A stretch of 64,000 nucleotides of DNA from CBDAUN01 sp965214615. GTDB lineage: Bacteria; Pseudomonadota; Gammaproteobacteria; Arenicellales; JAJDZL01. Within the stretch, counting starts at the first letter, position 1; each line of letters starts with the position of its first letter. Shown one piece after another: positions 51,992-61,161 of the stretch. The DNA lies in contig OZ243952.1 in assembly GCA_965214615.1 (NCBI GenBank), positions 2,604,001 through 2,668,000 of the forward strand, written 5' to 3'. Position numbers and translations under genes: made by a program. The notes below the pieces were generated by a model. The model saw nothing but the letters and a program-made list of their open reading frames with translations. It made no database searches and had not been told where the DNA came from.

Positions 51992-53584
51992 ATGAAAACA
52001 ATAAAGCAATCGGCAATCGATCCGATGAATCGCAATATATCGCGACGTAATTTTATCAAAACCACAGGCGCAGCCGGTCTGGCCGGCGCTGTGCCAGGGC
52101 TGTTTGTCGGTTCATCAGCGTTCGCTGCAACCCCGACGCACGGCGGACATCTGCGTGTCGCAACGGTGCAGGGGTCGTCAACCGATGCACTGGACCCGAT
52201 TCGTCTCACAAGCGGACATTCGAATTTCATGTTCTCCACATTCCACAACGCGCTGACCGAAGTGGCGCCCGACGGACAGCTTGTTCCTCTGGTTGCCGAG
52301 TCATACGAGGCTGGTGCCGATCCTTCCGAATGGGTCTTCAAGCTGCGCCAGGATGTCACGTTCCACAATGGCAAGTCAGTGACCGCGGACGATGTCATCG
52401 TCTCGCTCAACCGCCACAGAGGCGATGATTCGGAATCGTCGATGAAGTCGTTCATGAACGAAGTCGTATCGATCACCAAGGATGGCGACAAGGTCGTGAA
52501 ATTCAAGTTAAAGAGCGCCAGTGTCGACTTCCCGGTCGTTCTCAGCGCGAGCGTCCTATCCATTCTGCCGTCCAAGGACGGCGAGATCGCAGCCTTCGAT
52601 GTCGGCTGCGGCGCCTACACGCTGGAAGAATTCGAACCGGGGCAGTACTCGCGATATGCGCGCAACCCGAACGACTTCCGGTCAGATCGCGGCTTTGCCG
52701 ACACCGCCGAGATTATTACCATTGCCGATGCCGCTGCGCGCCAGAACGCTCTCGTAACCGGAGCGGTCGACGTAATCGGAGACGTGAACGCGACGACAGC
52801 CGGTCTGCTAGGGCGGGATAGCGAAATCGAAATTCTCGACATCACCAGTACGCAGCACTACACGTTCCCGATGCGCACGGATCTTGCGCCATTTGACAAC
52901 AATGACGTGCGCATGGCTCTGAAGTTGTCGATTGACCGGGATATCGTACTTGATACGATTTTGAGCGGCTACGGCAGCCTGGGCAACGATCATCCGATCT
53001 CGCCGGCCAACCGCTACCACAATCATGAACTCGAGCAGCGGGTCTATGATCCGGAAAAAGCCAAATGGCATCTCAAGCAGGCTGGAATGAGCAATCTGAA
53101 ATTGGAGTTGAGTGTTTCAGACAGCCTTTATGCAGGATGCGTCGATACCGCGGTGCTATTCAGCGAGCATGCCAAGGCATCGGGCATTGAATTGGTGCCC
53201 AAGCAGGTTCCGGATGACGGATACTGGTCCGATGTCTGGCTCAAGCATCCTTGGTGCGCAAGCTACTGGAGCGGGCGTCCCACGGAAGACTGGATGTTCA
53301 CCCAGGGCTACTCGGCAGAATCGAACTGGAATGAAAGCTACTGGAAGAACGAACAGTTCAACCAGCTTCTGGTGGCAGCCCGGGCGGAACTGGACAGTGA
53401 CAAGCGTCGGCAAATGTACTGGGAGATGCAGGCACTCACCCGCGACGACTGCGGATCTGTGATCCATGCGTTCGCCAATCATATTTCTGCCCACAGATCC
53501 TCGGTCGGCGTACCCGACCAGGTGGCGGGCAACTGGGAATTCGACGGCTACAAGCTGATCGAACGCTGGTGGATCAATAGCTAG
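51992..53584 (+). CDS. Family 5 (DppA/OppA-type) binding protein, copy 1
   Basis: A 530-residue periplasmic binding protein of the peptide/opine/nickel group, with a Tat signal (NISRRNFIKTTGAAGLAG). An excellent ribosome binding site (gggagga, 51982-51988) suggests strong synthesis. Landmarks are AESYEAGADPSEWVFKLRQDVTFHNGKSVTADDV in parts (LRQDVTFHNGKSVTADDV), FPMRTDLAPFDNNDVRMALKLSIDR (PFDNNDVRMALKLSIDR) and ISPANRYHNHELEQRVYDPEKAKWHLKQAG. The ligand could be a peptide, an opine or a quaternary amine; the MttB-type gene downstream favours the last. About four of five residues are shared with copy 2. Confidence 0.92.
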   Translation: MKTIKQSAIDPMNRNISRRNFIKTTGAAGLAGAVPGLFVGSSAFAATPTHGGHLRVATVQGSSTDALDPIRLTSGHSNFMFSTFHNALTEVAPDGQLVPLVAESYEAGADPSEWVFKLRQDVTFHNGKSVTADDVIVSLNRHRGDDSESSMKSFMNEVVSITKDGDKVVKFKLKSASVDFPVVLSASVLSILPSKDGEIAAFDVGCGAYTLEEFEPGQYSRYARNPNDFRSDRGFADTAEIITIADAAARQNALVTGAVDVIGDVNATTAGLLGRDSEIEILDITSTQHYTFPMRTDLAPFDNNDVRMALKLSIDRDIVLDTILSGYGSLGNDHPISPANRYHNHELEQRVYDPEKAKWHLKQAGMSNLKLELSVSDSLYAGCVDTAVLFSEHAKASGIELVPKQVPDDGYWSDVWLKHPWCASYWSGRPTEDWMFTQGYSAESNWNESYWKNEQFNQLLVAARAELDSDKRRQMYWEMQALTRDDCGSVIHAFANHISAHRSSVGVPDQVAGNWEFDGYKLIERWWINS

Positions 53585-53610
53585 CGCATCGTTGCCCGAC
53601 CGAAGGCCAT

Positions 53611-53647
53611 GAGTCCGGCGGTATGCGAATTACGCCGGACTCGTTTT
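53611..53647 (+). terminator. Perfect-stem terminator after binding protein 1
   Basis: GAGTCCGGCG (53611-53620) pairs fully with CGCCGGACTC (53633-53642) across a 12-base loop, and GTTTT follows. It would end or attenuate transcription between the two binding-protein genes. Its stem shares the AGTCCGGC core with the hairpin after copy 2. Confidence 0.85.
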
Positions 53648-53812
53648 GACCTTTCATTTGAAACTGCTATATTGGGGGTGCAACGGCATTCGGTCGATTA
53701 TCCGACCGGCTTCGGCTACCCCGATTTTTTACCGACGGCAAATGCAACTGCGCTATGACCTTGGAATGGCCAGACATTTGTGCATCAACCAAATTTGAGA
53801 GGACTGATTAGA

Positions 53813-55399
53813 ATGAATAACCATCGCCCATTTGATTTTTCAAACTCCGATGTATCGCGACGAAGATTCCTGAAGGCTTCCGGAGCCCTGGGAATTGCCG
53901 GCGCCGCGCCGAATCTGCTCATCGGATCGTCAGCGCTGGCAGCGACTCCGGTCACAGGCGGCCATCTGCGCATCGCGATGCCCCACGGCTCCTCGACCGA
54001 TTCGCAAGATCCGATCCGCCTGATCAGCGGCCATACGATCATGATGTTCTATTCGATTCACAGCACTTTGACGGAAGTGGCACCGAACGGTCAGCTGGTT
54101 CCTTTGCTGGCCGAATCCTACGAAGCCGGAATGGATCCTACGGAATGGATATTCAAACTGCGTTCAGGCGTGACTTTTCAAAATGGCAAGAGCGTGACCG
54201 CAGATGACGTGATTGCGTCGATCAACCGCCACCGCGGGGAAGATTCGGAATCTTCCATGAAGGCATTCATCCAGGATGTCGACTCCATCACCAAGGACGG
54301 CGACCTGGTGGTTAAATTCAAGCTGAAAAACGCCAGCGTCGACTTTCCGGTCGTTCTCAGTGACGCAGTCCTGTCTATTCTGCCATCAAAGGACGGAAAA
54401 GTTGAGACATTCGGTGTCGGCTGCGGCGCCTATGCACTGACTGAATTCGAGCCTGGGCAGTATTCGAAATACGAGCGCAACCCGAACTACTATATGTCGG
54501 ACCGCGGATTCGTCGATTCTGCCGAATTGCTCACCATTGCGGACTCGACAGCGCGCCAGAATGCGCTGGTGACAGGTCAGGTTGATTTTATCGGCGATGT
54601 CGATCCTGCAACTGCCGAACTGCTGGGGCGCAACGGTAATATTCAGATTCTCAATGTCCCGAGCACCCAGCACTACACCTTCCCCATGCGCACCGATCTG
54701 GCTCCGTTTGACAATAACGATGTGCGAATGGCCTTGAAGCTTTCGATTGACCGCGAAGCGGTGCTGGACACGATTCTGAGCGGATACGGCAGCCTTGGAA
54801 ACGACCATCCGATTTCACCGGCCAACCGCTACTACCATTCCGAACTTGAACAGCGGGTCTACGATCCGGAAAAAGCCAAATGGCATCTCAAGCAGGCGGG
54901 AATGAGCGACTTGAAGGTCAAGTTGAGCGCATCGGACAGCCTGTATAAGGGCTGCGTCGATACCGTCGTGCTGTTCAGCGAGCATGCCAAGGCTTCCGGC
55001 GTCGAATTGATACCGAATCAGGTTCCCGATGACGGCTACTGGTCCGATGTCTGGCTCAAGCATCCGTGGTGTTCAAGCTACTGGAGCGGCAGGCCCACCG
55101 AGGACTGGATGTTCACTCAGGGCTATTCGGCAACATCCAACTGGAATGAATCCTATTGGAAGAATGACCGCTTCAATGAACTGCTCGTGGCAGCAAGATC
55201 TGAACTGAATGACGACACGCGCCGGCAGATGTACTGGGACATGCAGGAAATCTGCCGCAACGACTGCGGATCGGTGATTCACGCCTTTGCGAATCACGTT
55301 TCAGGACACACAGACAATCTGGGTGTGCCTGACCAAGTGGCCGGAAACTGGGATTACGACGGCTACAAGATGATCGAGCGCTGGTGGATCAAAGGCTAA
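53813..55399 (+). CDS. Family 5 (DppA/OppA-type) binding protein, copy 2
   Basis: A 528-residue paralogue of the preceding protein. It also carries a Tat signal (DVSRRRFLKASGALGIAGAA in parts: SRRRFLKASG). ATG 53813 was chosen (gagagga upstream) over an upstream in-frame ATG that gives 11 odd residues. Nearly all family segments are the same as in copy 1, including PFDNNDVRMALKLSIDR and the C-terminal DQVAGNWDYDGYKMIERWW. Differences cluster in the N-terminal third and around the signal peptide. A duplicated binding protein on one transporter often broadens ligand range; that is inference. Confidence 0.92.
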   Translation: MNNHRPFDFSNSDVSRRRFLKASGALGIAGAAPNLLIGSSALAATPVTGGHLRIAMPHGSSTDSQDPIRLISGHTIMMFYSIHSTLTEVAPNGQLVPLLAESYEAGMDPTEWIFKLRSGVTFQNGKSVTADDVIASINRHRGEDSESSMKAFIQDVDSITKDGDLVVKFKLKNASVDFPVVLSDAVLSILPSKDGKVETFGVGCGAYALTEFEPGQYSKYERNPNYYMSDRGFVDSAELLTIADSTARQNALVTGQVDFIGDVDPATAELLGRNGNIQILNVPSTQHYTFPMRTDLAPFDNNDVRMALKLSIDREAVLDTILSGYGSLGNDHPISPANRYYHSELEQRVYDPEKAKWHLKQAGMSDLKVKLSASDSLYKGCVDTVVLFSEHAKASGVELIPNQVPDDGYWSDVWLKHPWCSSYWSGRPTEDWMFTQGYSATSNWNESYWKNDRFNELLVAARSELNDDTRRQMYWDMQEICRNDCGSVIHAFANHVSGHTDNLGVPDQVAGNWDYDGYKMIERWWIKG

Positions 55400-55428
55400 T
55401 TCGCTTGCGCTAAGCGCCATGCAATCTC

Positions 55429-55471
55429 AAAGTCCGGCAAAATATCGTCTTTTGCCGGACTTTTCTTTTTT
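55429..55471 (+). terminator. Perfect 14-bp hairpin terminator after binding protein 2
   Basis: aaagtccggcaaaa (55429-55442) pairs fully with ttttgccggacttt (55450-55463) across a seven-base loop and is followed by a T-rich run to 55471. It is a strong rho-independent terminator, also workable from the other strand. Placed before the methyltransferase and permease genes, it would let binding proteins be made in excess over the rest. Confidence 0.92.
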
Positions 55472-55476
55472 CAAAA

Positions 55477-56916
55477 TTGACTATTCAAGGAACAAGACGG
55501 CAGTCCCCGCGCGAACAGAAAGCGCGGCGAAGGGCCAAATCGCGCTGGCAGCATTCGAAAAGAATCCAGAACCTGTCGCTTGAACTGGTCGATTCGCCAT
55601 GCGCCGCGCGCATCCACGAAGCGGTTAAGACGATCCTTTGGACCGTGGGAGTAATTGTCGATCATGCAGACACTCGCAAGAATCTAATCCGCAATCACGG
55701 CTGCCTGGAAGCCGATCGCGGATACATTCGCATTCCGCCGGATCTGGTAGAGCAGTCTCTCGCCACTGTGCCGGACAAAATCATACTCTATGATCTTGAC
55801 GGCAACATAAAGGTCGACACGAGCAGCAAGATCTCGAGCTATTGCCCGGGTCACAACTGCGTGCGGATTCTTGATCACCGCACCGGCCAGTTGCGCCCAT
55901 GCCTGCTTGACGACGTCCGTGAAACCGCCCGGCTCTGCGAGCAGCTCCCCAACATTGACATGGTCTGCTCCCTAGGCTATCCAAGCGAAGTGCCAGCAGA
56001 AGACGAAGCGGTCGAAACAACCAGGGCGATGTACGAAAACAGCACCAAGCCGGCCGCATTGCTCGCTCACGACGAACACATACAGCAGCGGATGATGTCG
56101 GTCATTGCCGACCGAGCCGGCGGCTGGAACCGGCTTGCAGAAAAGCCTGTGTCTATTGAACTGATGGGACCGGTCTCACCGCTGCAGCTGCCGGACGAAC
56201 TGTGCGCAAGACTGATTAATTGTGCGCGGTGGCGGGTGCCTGTGGTGTGCTATCCGGCGACGTTTCCAGGCATGTCATGCCCGATTTCGATCGCCGGTGC
56301 CATTGCGCAGTCCTCGGCCGAAGCCATCGCTGGAATCGTGGTGCACCAGATAACGGAGCCCGGCGCTCCGGTGCTCAGCGGTTCGGCGATTCTTCCGATG
56401 GATCTGCGCCAGGCGAATCTGGCCTACGGATCGCCGGAATACATGCTTTCGAGCCTTGGAGCCAGCGACTACTTCCGGCATGCCGGAATCCCGTCGTGGA
56501 TTGGCGCCGGGTGTTCGGATTCACACCAGTTCGATGCTCAGGCGGCTGCAGAGATCGGAGCGAATCTGGCCATTGCCGCAATGGCCGGAACGCCATTCGT
56601 CCACAACCTCGGCTTTCTGTCCGGCGGACGTACCGGCTCGCTCGAAATGCTTACGCTGTGCGATGAAATGATCGGCTGGAGTGCGAAAATGGCCGGTGGG
56701 ATCGCATTCAACTCTGAAACCATCGCAGTCGAGGTGATTCAGCGCGCGGCGACATCCAATGAATTTCTCACCGACCCGCACACCCAGGACAGATATCTGA
56801 CCGAAAACTGGTACCCGTCACTGTCTGAACGATCCGATGCCGAAGCGTGGCTGGAGTCGGGAGGACTGGATATGCAGCAGCGAATACGCCAGCGGATCGC
56901 CGAACTGATCGGCTAA
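55477..56916 (+). CDS. Trimethylamine methyltransferase (MttB) superfamily, non-pyrrolysine
   Basis: A 479-residue TIM-barrel protein of the MttB superfamily (COG5598). Features are KTILWTVGVIVDHADTRKNL, YCPGHNCVRILDHRTGQLRP (in parts: LDHRTGQLRP), ELMGPVSPLQLPDEL, GAPVLSGSAILPMDLRQANLAYGSPE (in parts: LRQANLAYGSPE) and GCSDSHQFDAQAA. There is no in-frame amber codon, so it is the pyrrolysine-free type, whose known members demethylate glycine betaine, proline betaine, carnitine or similar compounds onto a corrinoid protein. No corrinoid protein gene is nearby. The start is uncertain: TTG 55477 is only six bases after the terminator T-run and has no ribosome binding site. Confidence 0.85.
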   Translation: MTIQGTRRQSPREQKARRRAKSRWQHSKRIQNLSLELVDSPCAARIHEAVKTILWTVGVIVDHADTRKNLIRNHGCLEADRGYIRIPPDLVEQSLATVPDKIILYDLDGNIKVDTSSKISSYCPGHNCVRILDHRTGQLRPCLLDDVRETARLCEQLPNIDMVCSLGYPSEVPAEDEAVETTRAMYENSTKPAALLAHDEHIQQRMMSVIADRAGGWNRLAEKPVSIELMGPVSPLQLPDELCARLINCARWRVPVVCYPATFPGMSCPISIAGAIAQSSAEAIAGIVVHQITEPGAPVLSGSAILPMDLRQANLAYGSPEYMLSSLGASDYFRHAGIPSWIGAGCSDSHQFDAQAAAEIGANLAIAAMAGTPFVHNLGFLSGGRTGSLEMLTLCDEMIGWSAKMAGGIAFNSETIAVEVIQRAATSNEFLTDPHTQDRYLTENWYPSLSERSDAEAWLESGGLDMQQRIRQRIAELIG

Positions 56917-56985
56917 TTCCTGTATCATCTGAATCCACCGAATTCGCGGCAAATCCTTGCAAAGCTACCGGGTCGGCACCTTTTC

Positions 56986-57942
56986 GTGACACACATTCTA
57001 ACAATGATCGCAAAGCGCGTCCTGCTCGGCCTGCTGACGCTGTTCGCAGTGACGCTGGTCATATTCCTTGCCATATCGCTTCTGCCAGGCGACGCCGCCG
57101 AAGCAATTCTCGGACAGTCGGCCACACCGGAGACTGTCGCGGCTCTTCGCACAAAACTTGGCCTCGACCTGCCAGCCCACATTCGCTATTTCACCTGGCT
57201 GGGCAATATTGTGCAAGGAGATTTCGGCACTTCGATCGGAAACGGACGTGAAATCAACGAAGTGCTCGGTACCCGGTTCTACAACACGATATTTCTCGCA
57301 ACCTTTGCCGCGTGCATCGCGGTGCCGTTTGCGTTGATTCTGGGGATTCTTGCAGCGCTTTACCGCAACAGCTATTACGACCGCTCAGTCAACGTGGTCA
57401 CCCTGTCATCGATTTCGACACCTGAATTTTTTGTCGCCTACATCCTGTTGCTGCTCATATCGGTCAAGGCCGGCTGGCTGCCGAGCCTGGCCAATGTCAG
57501 AGTGGATACGCCGTTTACCGAGCATCTGGAAAAGACGCTGCTGCCTGCAATTGTCCTGACGCTCGTGTCGATGGCCCACATGATGCGCATGACGCGCGCT
57601 GCGATCATCAATCTTCTATCGCACGAGTATATCGAGATGGCGTCGCTGAAAGGTATGAAGAAATTCCGCGTGATCACGCGCCATGCCCTGCCCAACGCCT
57701 GGGCGCCGATCGTCAACGTGGTTGTGCTGAATCTGGCCTACCTTGTCGTCGGTGTGATCGTGGTCGAGGTGGTGTTTGTCTACCCCGGTCTCGGGCAATT
57801 TCTCGTCGACGCCGTTCAGCGGCGGGACATGCCGGTCGTTCAGGCATGCTGCCTGATATTTGCCGCGACCTATATCCTGCTGAATCTGGTCGCCGATGTG
57901 CTTTCAATACTGACCAATCCGCGGCTGCTGCATCCGAAATAG
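56986..57942 (+). CDS. DppB/OppB-type ABC permease
   Basis: A 318-residue inner-membrane permease from a GTG at 56986. MIAKRVLLGLLTLFAVTLVIFLAI is the first membrane helix (~7-30), and LGQSATPETVAALRTKLGLD is the periplasmic loop seen in all DppB proteins. The EAA loop reads EYIEMASLKGMKKFRVITRHALPNAWAPI, in parts: MASLKGMKKFRVITRHALPN. VYPGLGQFLVDAVQRRDMPVVQ ends the family domain. It pairs with the permease at 57953 and the fused ATPase. Confidence 0.93.
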   Translation: MTHILTMIAKRVLLGLLTLFAVTLVIFLAISLLPGDAAEAILGQSATPETVAALRTKLGLDLPAHIRYFTWLGNIVQGDFGTSIGNGREINEVLGTRFYNTIFLATFAACIAVPFALILGILAALYRNSYYDRSVNVVTLSSISTPEFFVAYILLLLISVKAGWLPSLANVRVDTPFTEHLEKTLLPAIVLTLVSMAHMMRMTRAAIINLLSHEYIEMASLKGMKKFRVITRHALPNAWAPIVNVVVLNLAYLVVGVIVVEVVFVYPGLGQFLVDAVQRRDMPVVQACCLIFAATYILLNLVADVLSILTNPRLLHPK

Positions 57943-57952
57943 GTCTGCTGCC

Positions 57953-58825
57953 ATGTATTCGCTGCAAGCCCGATCGAAATCCGTATCCGGAATGTCCATC
58001 GCCTTAAAGGCGCTTGGCGAGGCCCCGCTGAGCGCCAAATTCGGCGTGCTGGTAATCGTAACTTATATTTTTGTCGCGCTTTTTGCTCCATGGATCGCTC
58101 CTTACGGCGAATCGGAAATCGTCGCCCGGAAATTTCAGCCATGGGACGACAGCTTTCTGCTTGGAACCGACCATCTCGGACGCGACATGCTGACACGGAT
58201 CATCTATGGAGCGCGAAACACCGTCGGAATCGCATTGCTCACGACGATTCTGGCATTTCTGCTAGGCGGCATCACCGGCATACTGGCCGCTGTGCTCGGC
58301 GGCTGGCTGGATCAGCTCATGAGCCGGATTGTCGATGTGTTCATGGCGATCCCTGCGCTGATCTTCGCCATGCTGCTGCTCTCGATATTCGGCACATCGA
58401 TTGTCAATCTGATCGTCATTATGAGCGTGCTTGACTCCACCCGTATTTTTCGCATCGCCCGGGCTGTAAGCCTGAACGTAGTTGTCATGGACTTCATCGA
58501 GGCTGCGAGGCTGAGAGGTGAAAAGCTGCCCTGGATCACCATTCAGGAAATACTTCCGAACATATCGGCGCCGCTGGCCGCTGAATTCGGTCTGAGGTTC
58601 TGCTTTGTGTTTCTTACCATCAGCGCCCTGAGCTTTCTGGGGCTGGGCATTCAGCCCCCGATTGCGGACTGGGGATCGATGGTTCGCCAGACAGCGATTT
58701 TGATTACGTTCGACGACTACACGCCGCTGATCCCGGCGGCAGCGATTGCGTTGCTCACGGTGGCGGTCAATTTTGTCATTGACTGGTTCTTGCACAAGAC
58801 TTCCGGGTTGAAAGACGATGTCTGA
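57953..58825 (+). CDS. DppC/OppC-type ABC permease
   Basis: A 290-residue permease. KFGVLVIVTYIFVALFAPWIAPYG is the N-terminal helix, and LLGTDHLGRDMLTRIIYGARNTVGIAL is the diagnostic DppC segment (in parts: LGTDHLGRDMLTRIIYGAR). The EAA loop FIEAARLRGEKLPWITIQEILPN follows. It ends with LSFLGLGIQPPIADWGSMV. The stop overlaps the ATPase start by eight bases. Confidence 0.94.
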   Translation: MYSLQARSKSVSGMSIALKALGEAPLSAKFGVLVIVTYIFVALFAPWIAPYGESEIVARKFQPWDDSFLLGTDHLGRDMLTRIIYGARNTVGIALLTTILAFLLGGITGILAAVLGGWLDQLMSRIVDVFMAIPALIFAMLLLSIFGTSIVNLIVIMSVLDSTRIFRIARAVSLNVVVMDFIEAARLRGEKLPWITIQEILPNISAPLAAEFGLRFCFVFLTISALSFLGLGIQPPIADWGSMVRQTAILITFDDYTPLIPAAAIALLTVAVNFVIDWFLHKTSGLKDDV

Positions 58826-60473
58826 GTCGGAACAGTACCTGCTCGAGATCAGCAACCTTCAGATTGAAGGGTTCAGCGACGACCGCTGGCACCAGATTGT
58901 CAAGGGAGTCGATTTGACTTTGGAGCGCGGCGAAGTGCTTGGGCTGATCGGCGAATCCGGAGCCGGAAAATCGACCATCGGCATCGCAGCGATGGGATAC
59001 TGCAAGGCCGGATGCAGAATCAAGCCGGGCAGCAGCATACGCTTCGACGGCTTGGATCTGACCGCGGCAACCGAGGAAGAAAGAAGACGTTTGCGCGGTT
59101 CTCGCATCGCCTATGTGGCGCAAAGCGCAGCGGCCTCGTTCAATCCGGCGCACAAGCTGATCGATCAGTTCAGCGAGTGCGTGGTCCAGCATGGAGTGGG
59201 AAGTCGCGAAGACGCCTATGCCGACGCGAAGGATTTGTATGCAAAAATCAAGATGCCCGACCCGGACATGATCGGCTTTCGCTATCCTCATCAGGTTTCC
59301 GGAGGTCAATTGCAGCGCGCAATGACTGCGATGGCATTGTCGTGCCGTCCGGATCTGATCATATTTGACGAACCGACGACGGCGCTTGATGTCACGACCC
59401 AGATCGAGGTCCTGGCCACCATCCGCAACATCGTGGAGCACTTCAACACTTCGGCGATCTATATCTCCCACGATCTGGCCGTGGTGGCGCAAATGGCAGA
59501 CAAGATCATCGTGCTGCGTTACGGTGAACTTGTCGAAGAGGCTGAAACCCGCACCATGCTCGCCGATCCGCAGCAGGACTATACGAAGTCGCTCTGGGCT
59601 GTCAGAACCTTTCAAAAGCATGAGAAAGCACGTTCCGGCGATGCACAGGCCCTGATTCATGTCGAACAAGTGAGTGCCAAGTATCCGGGCACGTCGAGCG
59701 AAGTCCTCACTGGCGTGGACTTCGAGATTCGCAAAGGCGAAACCGTCGCCGTTGTCGGCGAATCGGGCAGCGGCAAGAGTACTGCCGCGCGCGTGATTAC
59801 AGGTCTGCTCGCACCGATCCAGGGCCAGGTTGTATTTAATGGCGAACCCCTGCCTCCTGATCACCTCAACCGGTCCCGGGCGCAGTTGAAGAACATCCAG
59901 ATGATCTATCAAATGGCTGACACCGCAATCAACCCGCGCCATAGAATCCGCAAGATTGTCGGCCGGCCGCTGAGTTTCTACCTTGGGTTGGAGGGAGACG
60001 AAAAGCAGCGCCGGCTGGACGAACTGATGAATATGATCGAAATGGATCCGAAGCAATATCTTGATCGGTATCCGGCGGAATTGTCGGGCGGTCAGAAACA
60101 GAGAATCTGCATTGCCCGCGCACTGGCGGCTGATCCGCTATTCATCATTTGCGACGAAGTGACATCCGCGCTGGATCAGCTTGTCGCAGAGGGCATTTTG
60201 CGCCTGCTCGACAGCTTGCAGCAGGAATTGGGCCTGGCCTACATGTTCATCACGCATGATCTGGCAACGGTAAGGGCAATTTCGGATCGCGTTGTCGTAA
60301 TGCTGCAGGGACGCATTGTCGAGCAAGGTCCGAAATCAGAAGTGCTGAACCCGCCACATCATGAGTACACCGAGTTGCTGCTGTCATCGGTGCCGGAAAT
60401 GAATCCCGACTGGATGGACGCAATCATGGCGAAGCGCCAGGGGCGCGGCGGCATTCGCGCTGCGGGAAACTGA
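58818..60473 (+). CDS. Fused DppD-DppF-type double ABC ATPase
   Basis: A 551-residue protein with two ABC cassettes in one chain. Cassette 1 has GESGAGKSTIG, signature VSGGQLQRAMTAMAL and Walker B LIIFDEPTTALDV. Cassette 2 has GESGSGKSTAARVI, signature LSGGQKQRICIARAL and LFIICDEVTSALDQ, where Cys-Asp-Glu replaces the more usual aliphatic-Asp-Glu before the catalytic Glu. Each is followed by an H-loop (YISHDLAVVAQMAD; FITHDLATVRAISD). The DppD and DppF subunits are usually separate; fused forms are known. It drives the transporter encoded just upstream. Confidence 0.94.
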   Translation: MSESEQYLLEISNLQIEGFSDDRWHQIVKGVDLTLERGEVLGLIGESGAGKSTIGIAAMGYCKAGCRIKPGSSIRFDGLDLTAATEEERRRLRGSRIAYVAQSAAASFNPAHKLIDQFSECVVQHGVGSREDAYADAKDLYAKIKMPDPDMIGFRYPHQVSGGQLQRAMTAMALSCRPDLIIFDEPTTALDVTTQIEVLATIRNIVEHFNTSAIYISHDLAVVAQMADKIIVLRYGELVEEAETRTMLADPQQDYTKSLWAVRTFQKHEKARSGDAQALIHVEQVSAKYPGTSSEVLTGVDFEIRKGETVAVVGESGSGKSTAARVITGLLAPIQGQVVFNGEPLPPDHLNRSRAQLKNIQMIYQMADTAINPRHRIRKIVGRPLSFYLGLEGDEKQRRLDELMNMIEMDPKQYLDRYPAELSGGQKQRICIARALAADPLFIICDEVTSALDQLVAEGILRLLDSLQQELGLAYMFITHDLATVRAISDRVVVMLQGRIVEQGPKSEVLNPPHHEYTELLLSSVPEMNPDWMDAIMAKRQGRGGIRAAGN

Positions 60474-60495
60474 GCAAGACAGGCGGCAGAATCCC

Positions 60496-61110
60496 TTACT
60501 GATCATCGTCGGCCGGATCGCCGACACGGCTGATGCCCAGGGCATTGATATAGCGCACCCAGTAGGCAAAGCATGCAGTCGCCTGCACGGCCTCGAGAAT
60601 CTGCGTATCCGTAATGCCGGCGCTGCGCAATCCCGCGATGTCCTGCTCGCTCATGGATTCCGGGGTGCGGGACAGCTTTGCGCCAAACCCCAGCAAGGCC
60701 GCCTGCGCGGGCGTGAACAGGCTGCGGTCGGAAAAATTGTCCCCCTCGACAGCATGAAGCATTGCGCGGGCGCGACTCTCGTCACCGAGTCGCGCACAGA
60801 ACTGTCTGCCGTGATAGTGGGTCGCGTATTCGCAATCGGCAATGATCGCGACCTGGGTTGCGAGCAGTTCGAGAAACCAAGCTTCGGTTTGATTGGTCTC
60901 GCCGTGCAGAATTTCGCGGTAGTGCCGATCTGCGGAAATCAGCGGCCCTGGCTGCAGTGACGACGCGAGATAAAGGTTGTAGGCTCTGCCATGGATGACC
61001 TCCAGCTGCCGGTAAATCTCCCGCGAATCCGGCGTGGCCTGTTCAGGGTCGATCATTTCAATCCAGCAAGGTGCCGATTCGTCTTGCATAGCTGACCTTC
61101 TATTGTTCAT
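60496..61110 (-). CDS. AhpD/carboxymuconolactone-decarboxylase-like protein
   Basis: A 204-residue all-helical protein of the CMD/AhpD fold of the peroxidase-related type: ILHGETNQTEAWFLELLATQVAIIADCEYATHYHG, in parts (LLATQVAIIADCEYATHYHGRQF), with FTPAQAALLGFGAKLSRTP downstream. Where AhpD has the redox CxxC followed by His, this protein reads CEYATHYHG: the first Cys is kept and the second is Ala. Thiol-disulfide peroxidase chemistry is thus unlikely in the usual form. ATG 61089 is an alternative start. It converges on the transporter operon. Confidence 0.8.
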   Translation of the reverse strand: MNNRRSAMQDESAPCWIEMIDPEQATPDSREIYRQLEVIHGRAYNLYLASSLQPGPLISADRHYREILHGETNQTEAWFLELLATQVAIIADCEYATHYHGRQFCARLGDESRARAMLHAVEGDNFSDRSLFTPAQAALLGFGAKLSRTPESMSEQDIAGLRSAGITDTQILEAVQATACFAYWVRYINALGISRVGDPADDDQ

Positions 61111-61161
61111 TCAGATGAAATACATCAACTTGCCGGATAATTGCCGGTACATATGAGTCAA

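Noticed and set aside
55477..56916. Pyrrolysine-containing MttB
   Set aside because: The frame has no internal TAG and reads through at full length, so it is the pyrrolysine-free branch.
58776..60056. 426-codon open frame antisense to the double ATPase
   Set aside because: The sense strand has two complete ABC cassettes. The antisense product is rich in H, R, D and Q with no recognisable family.
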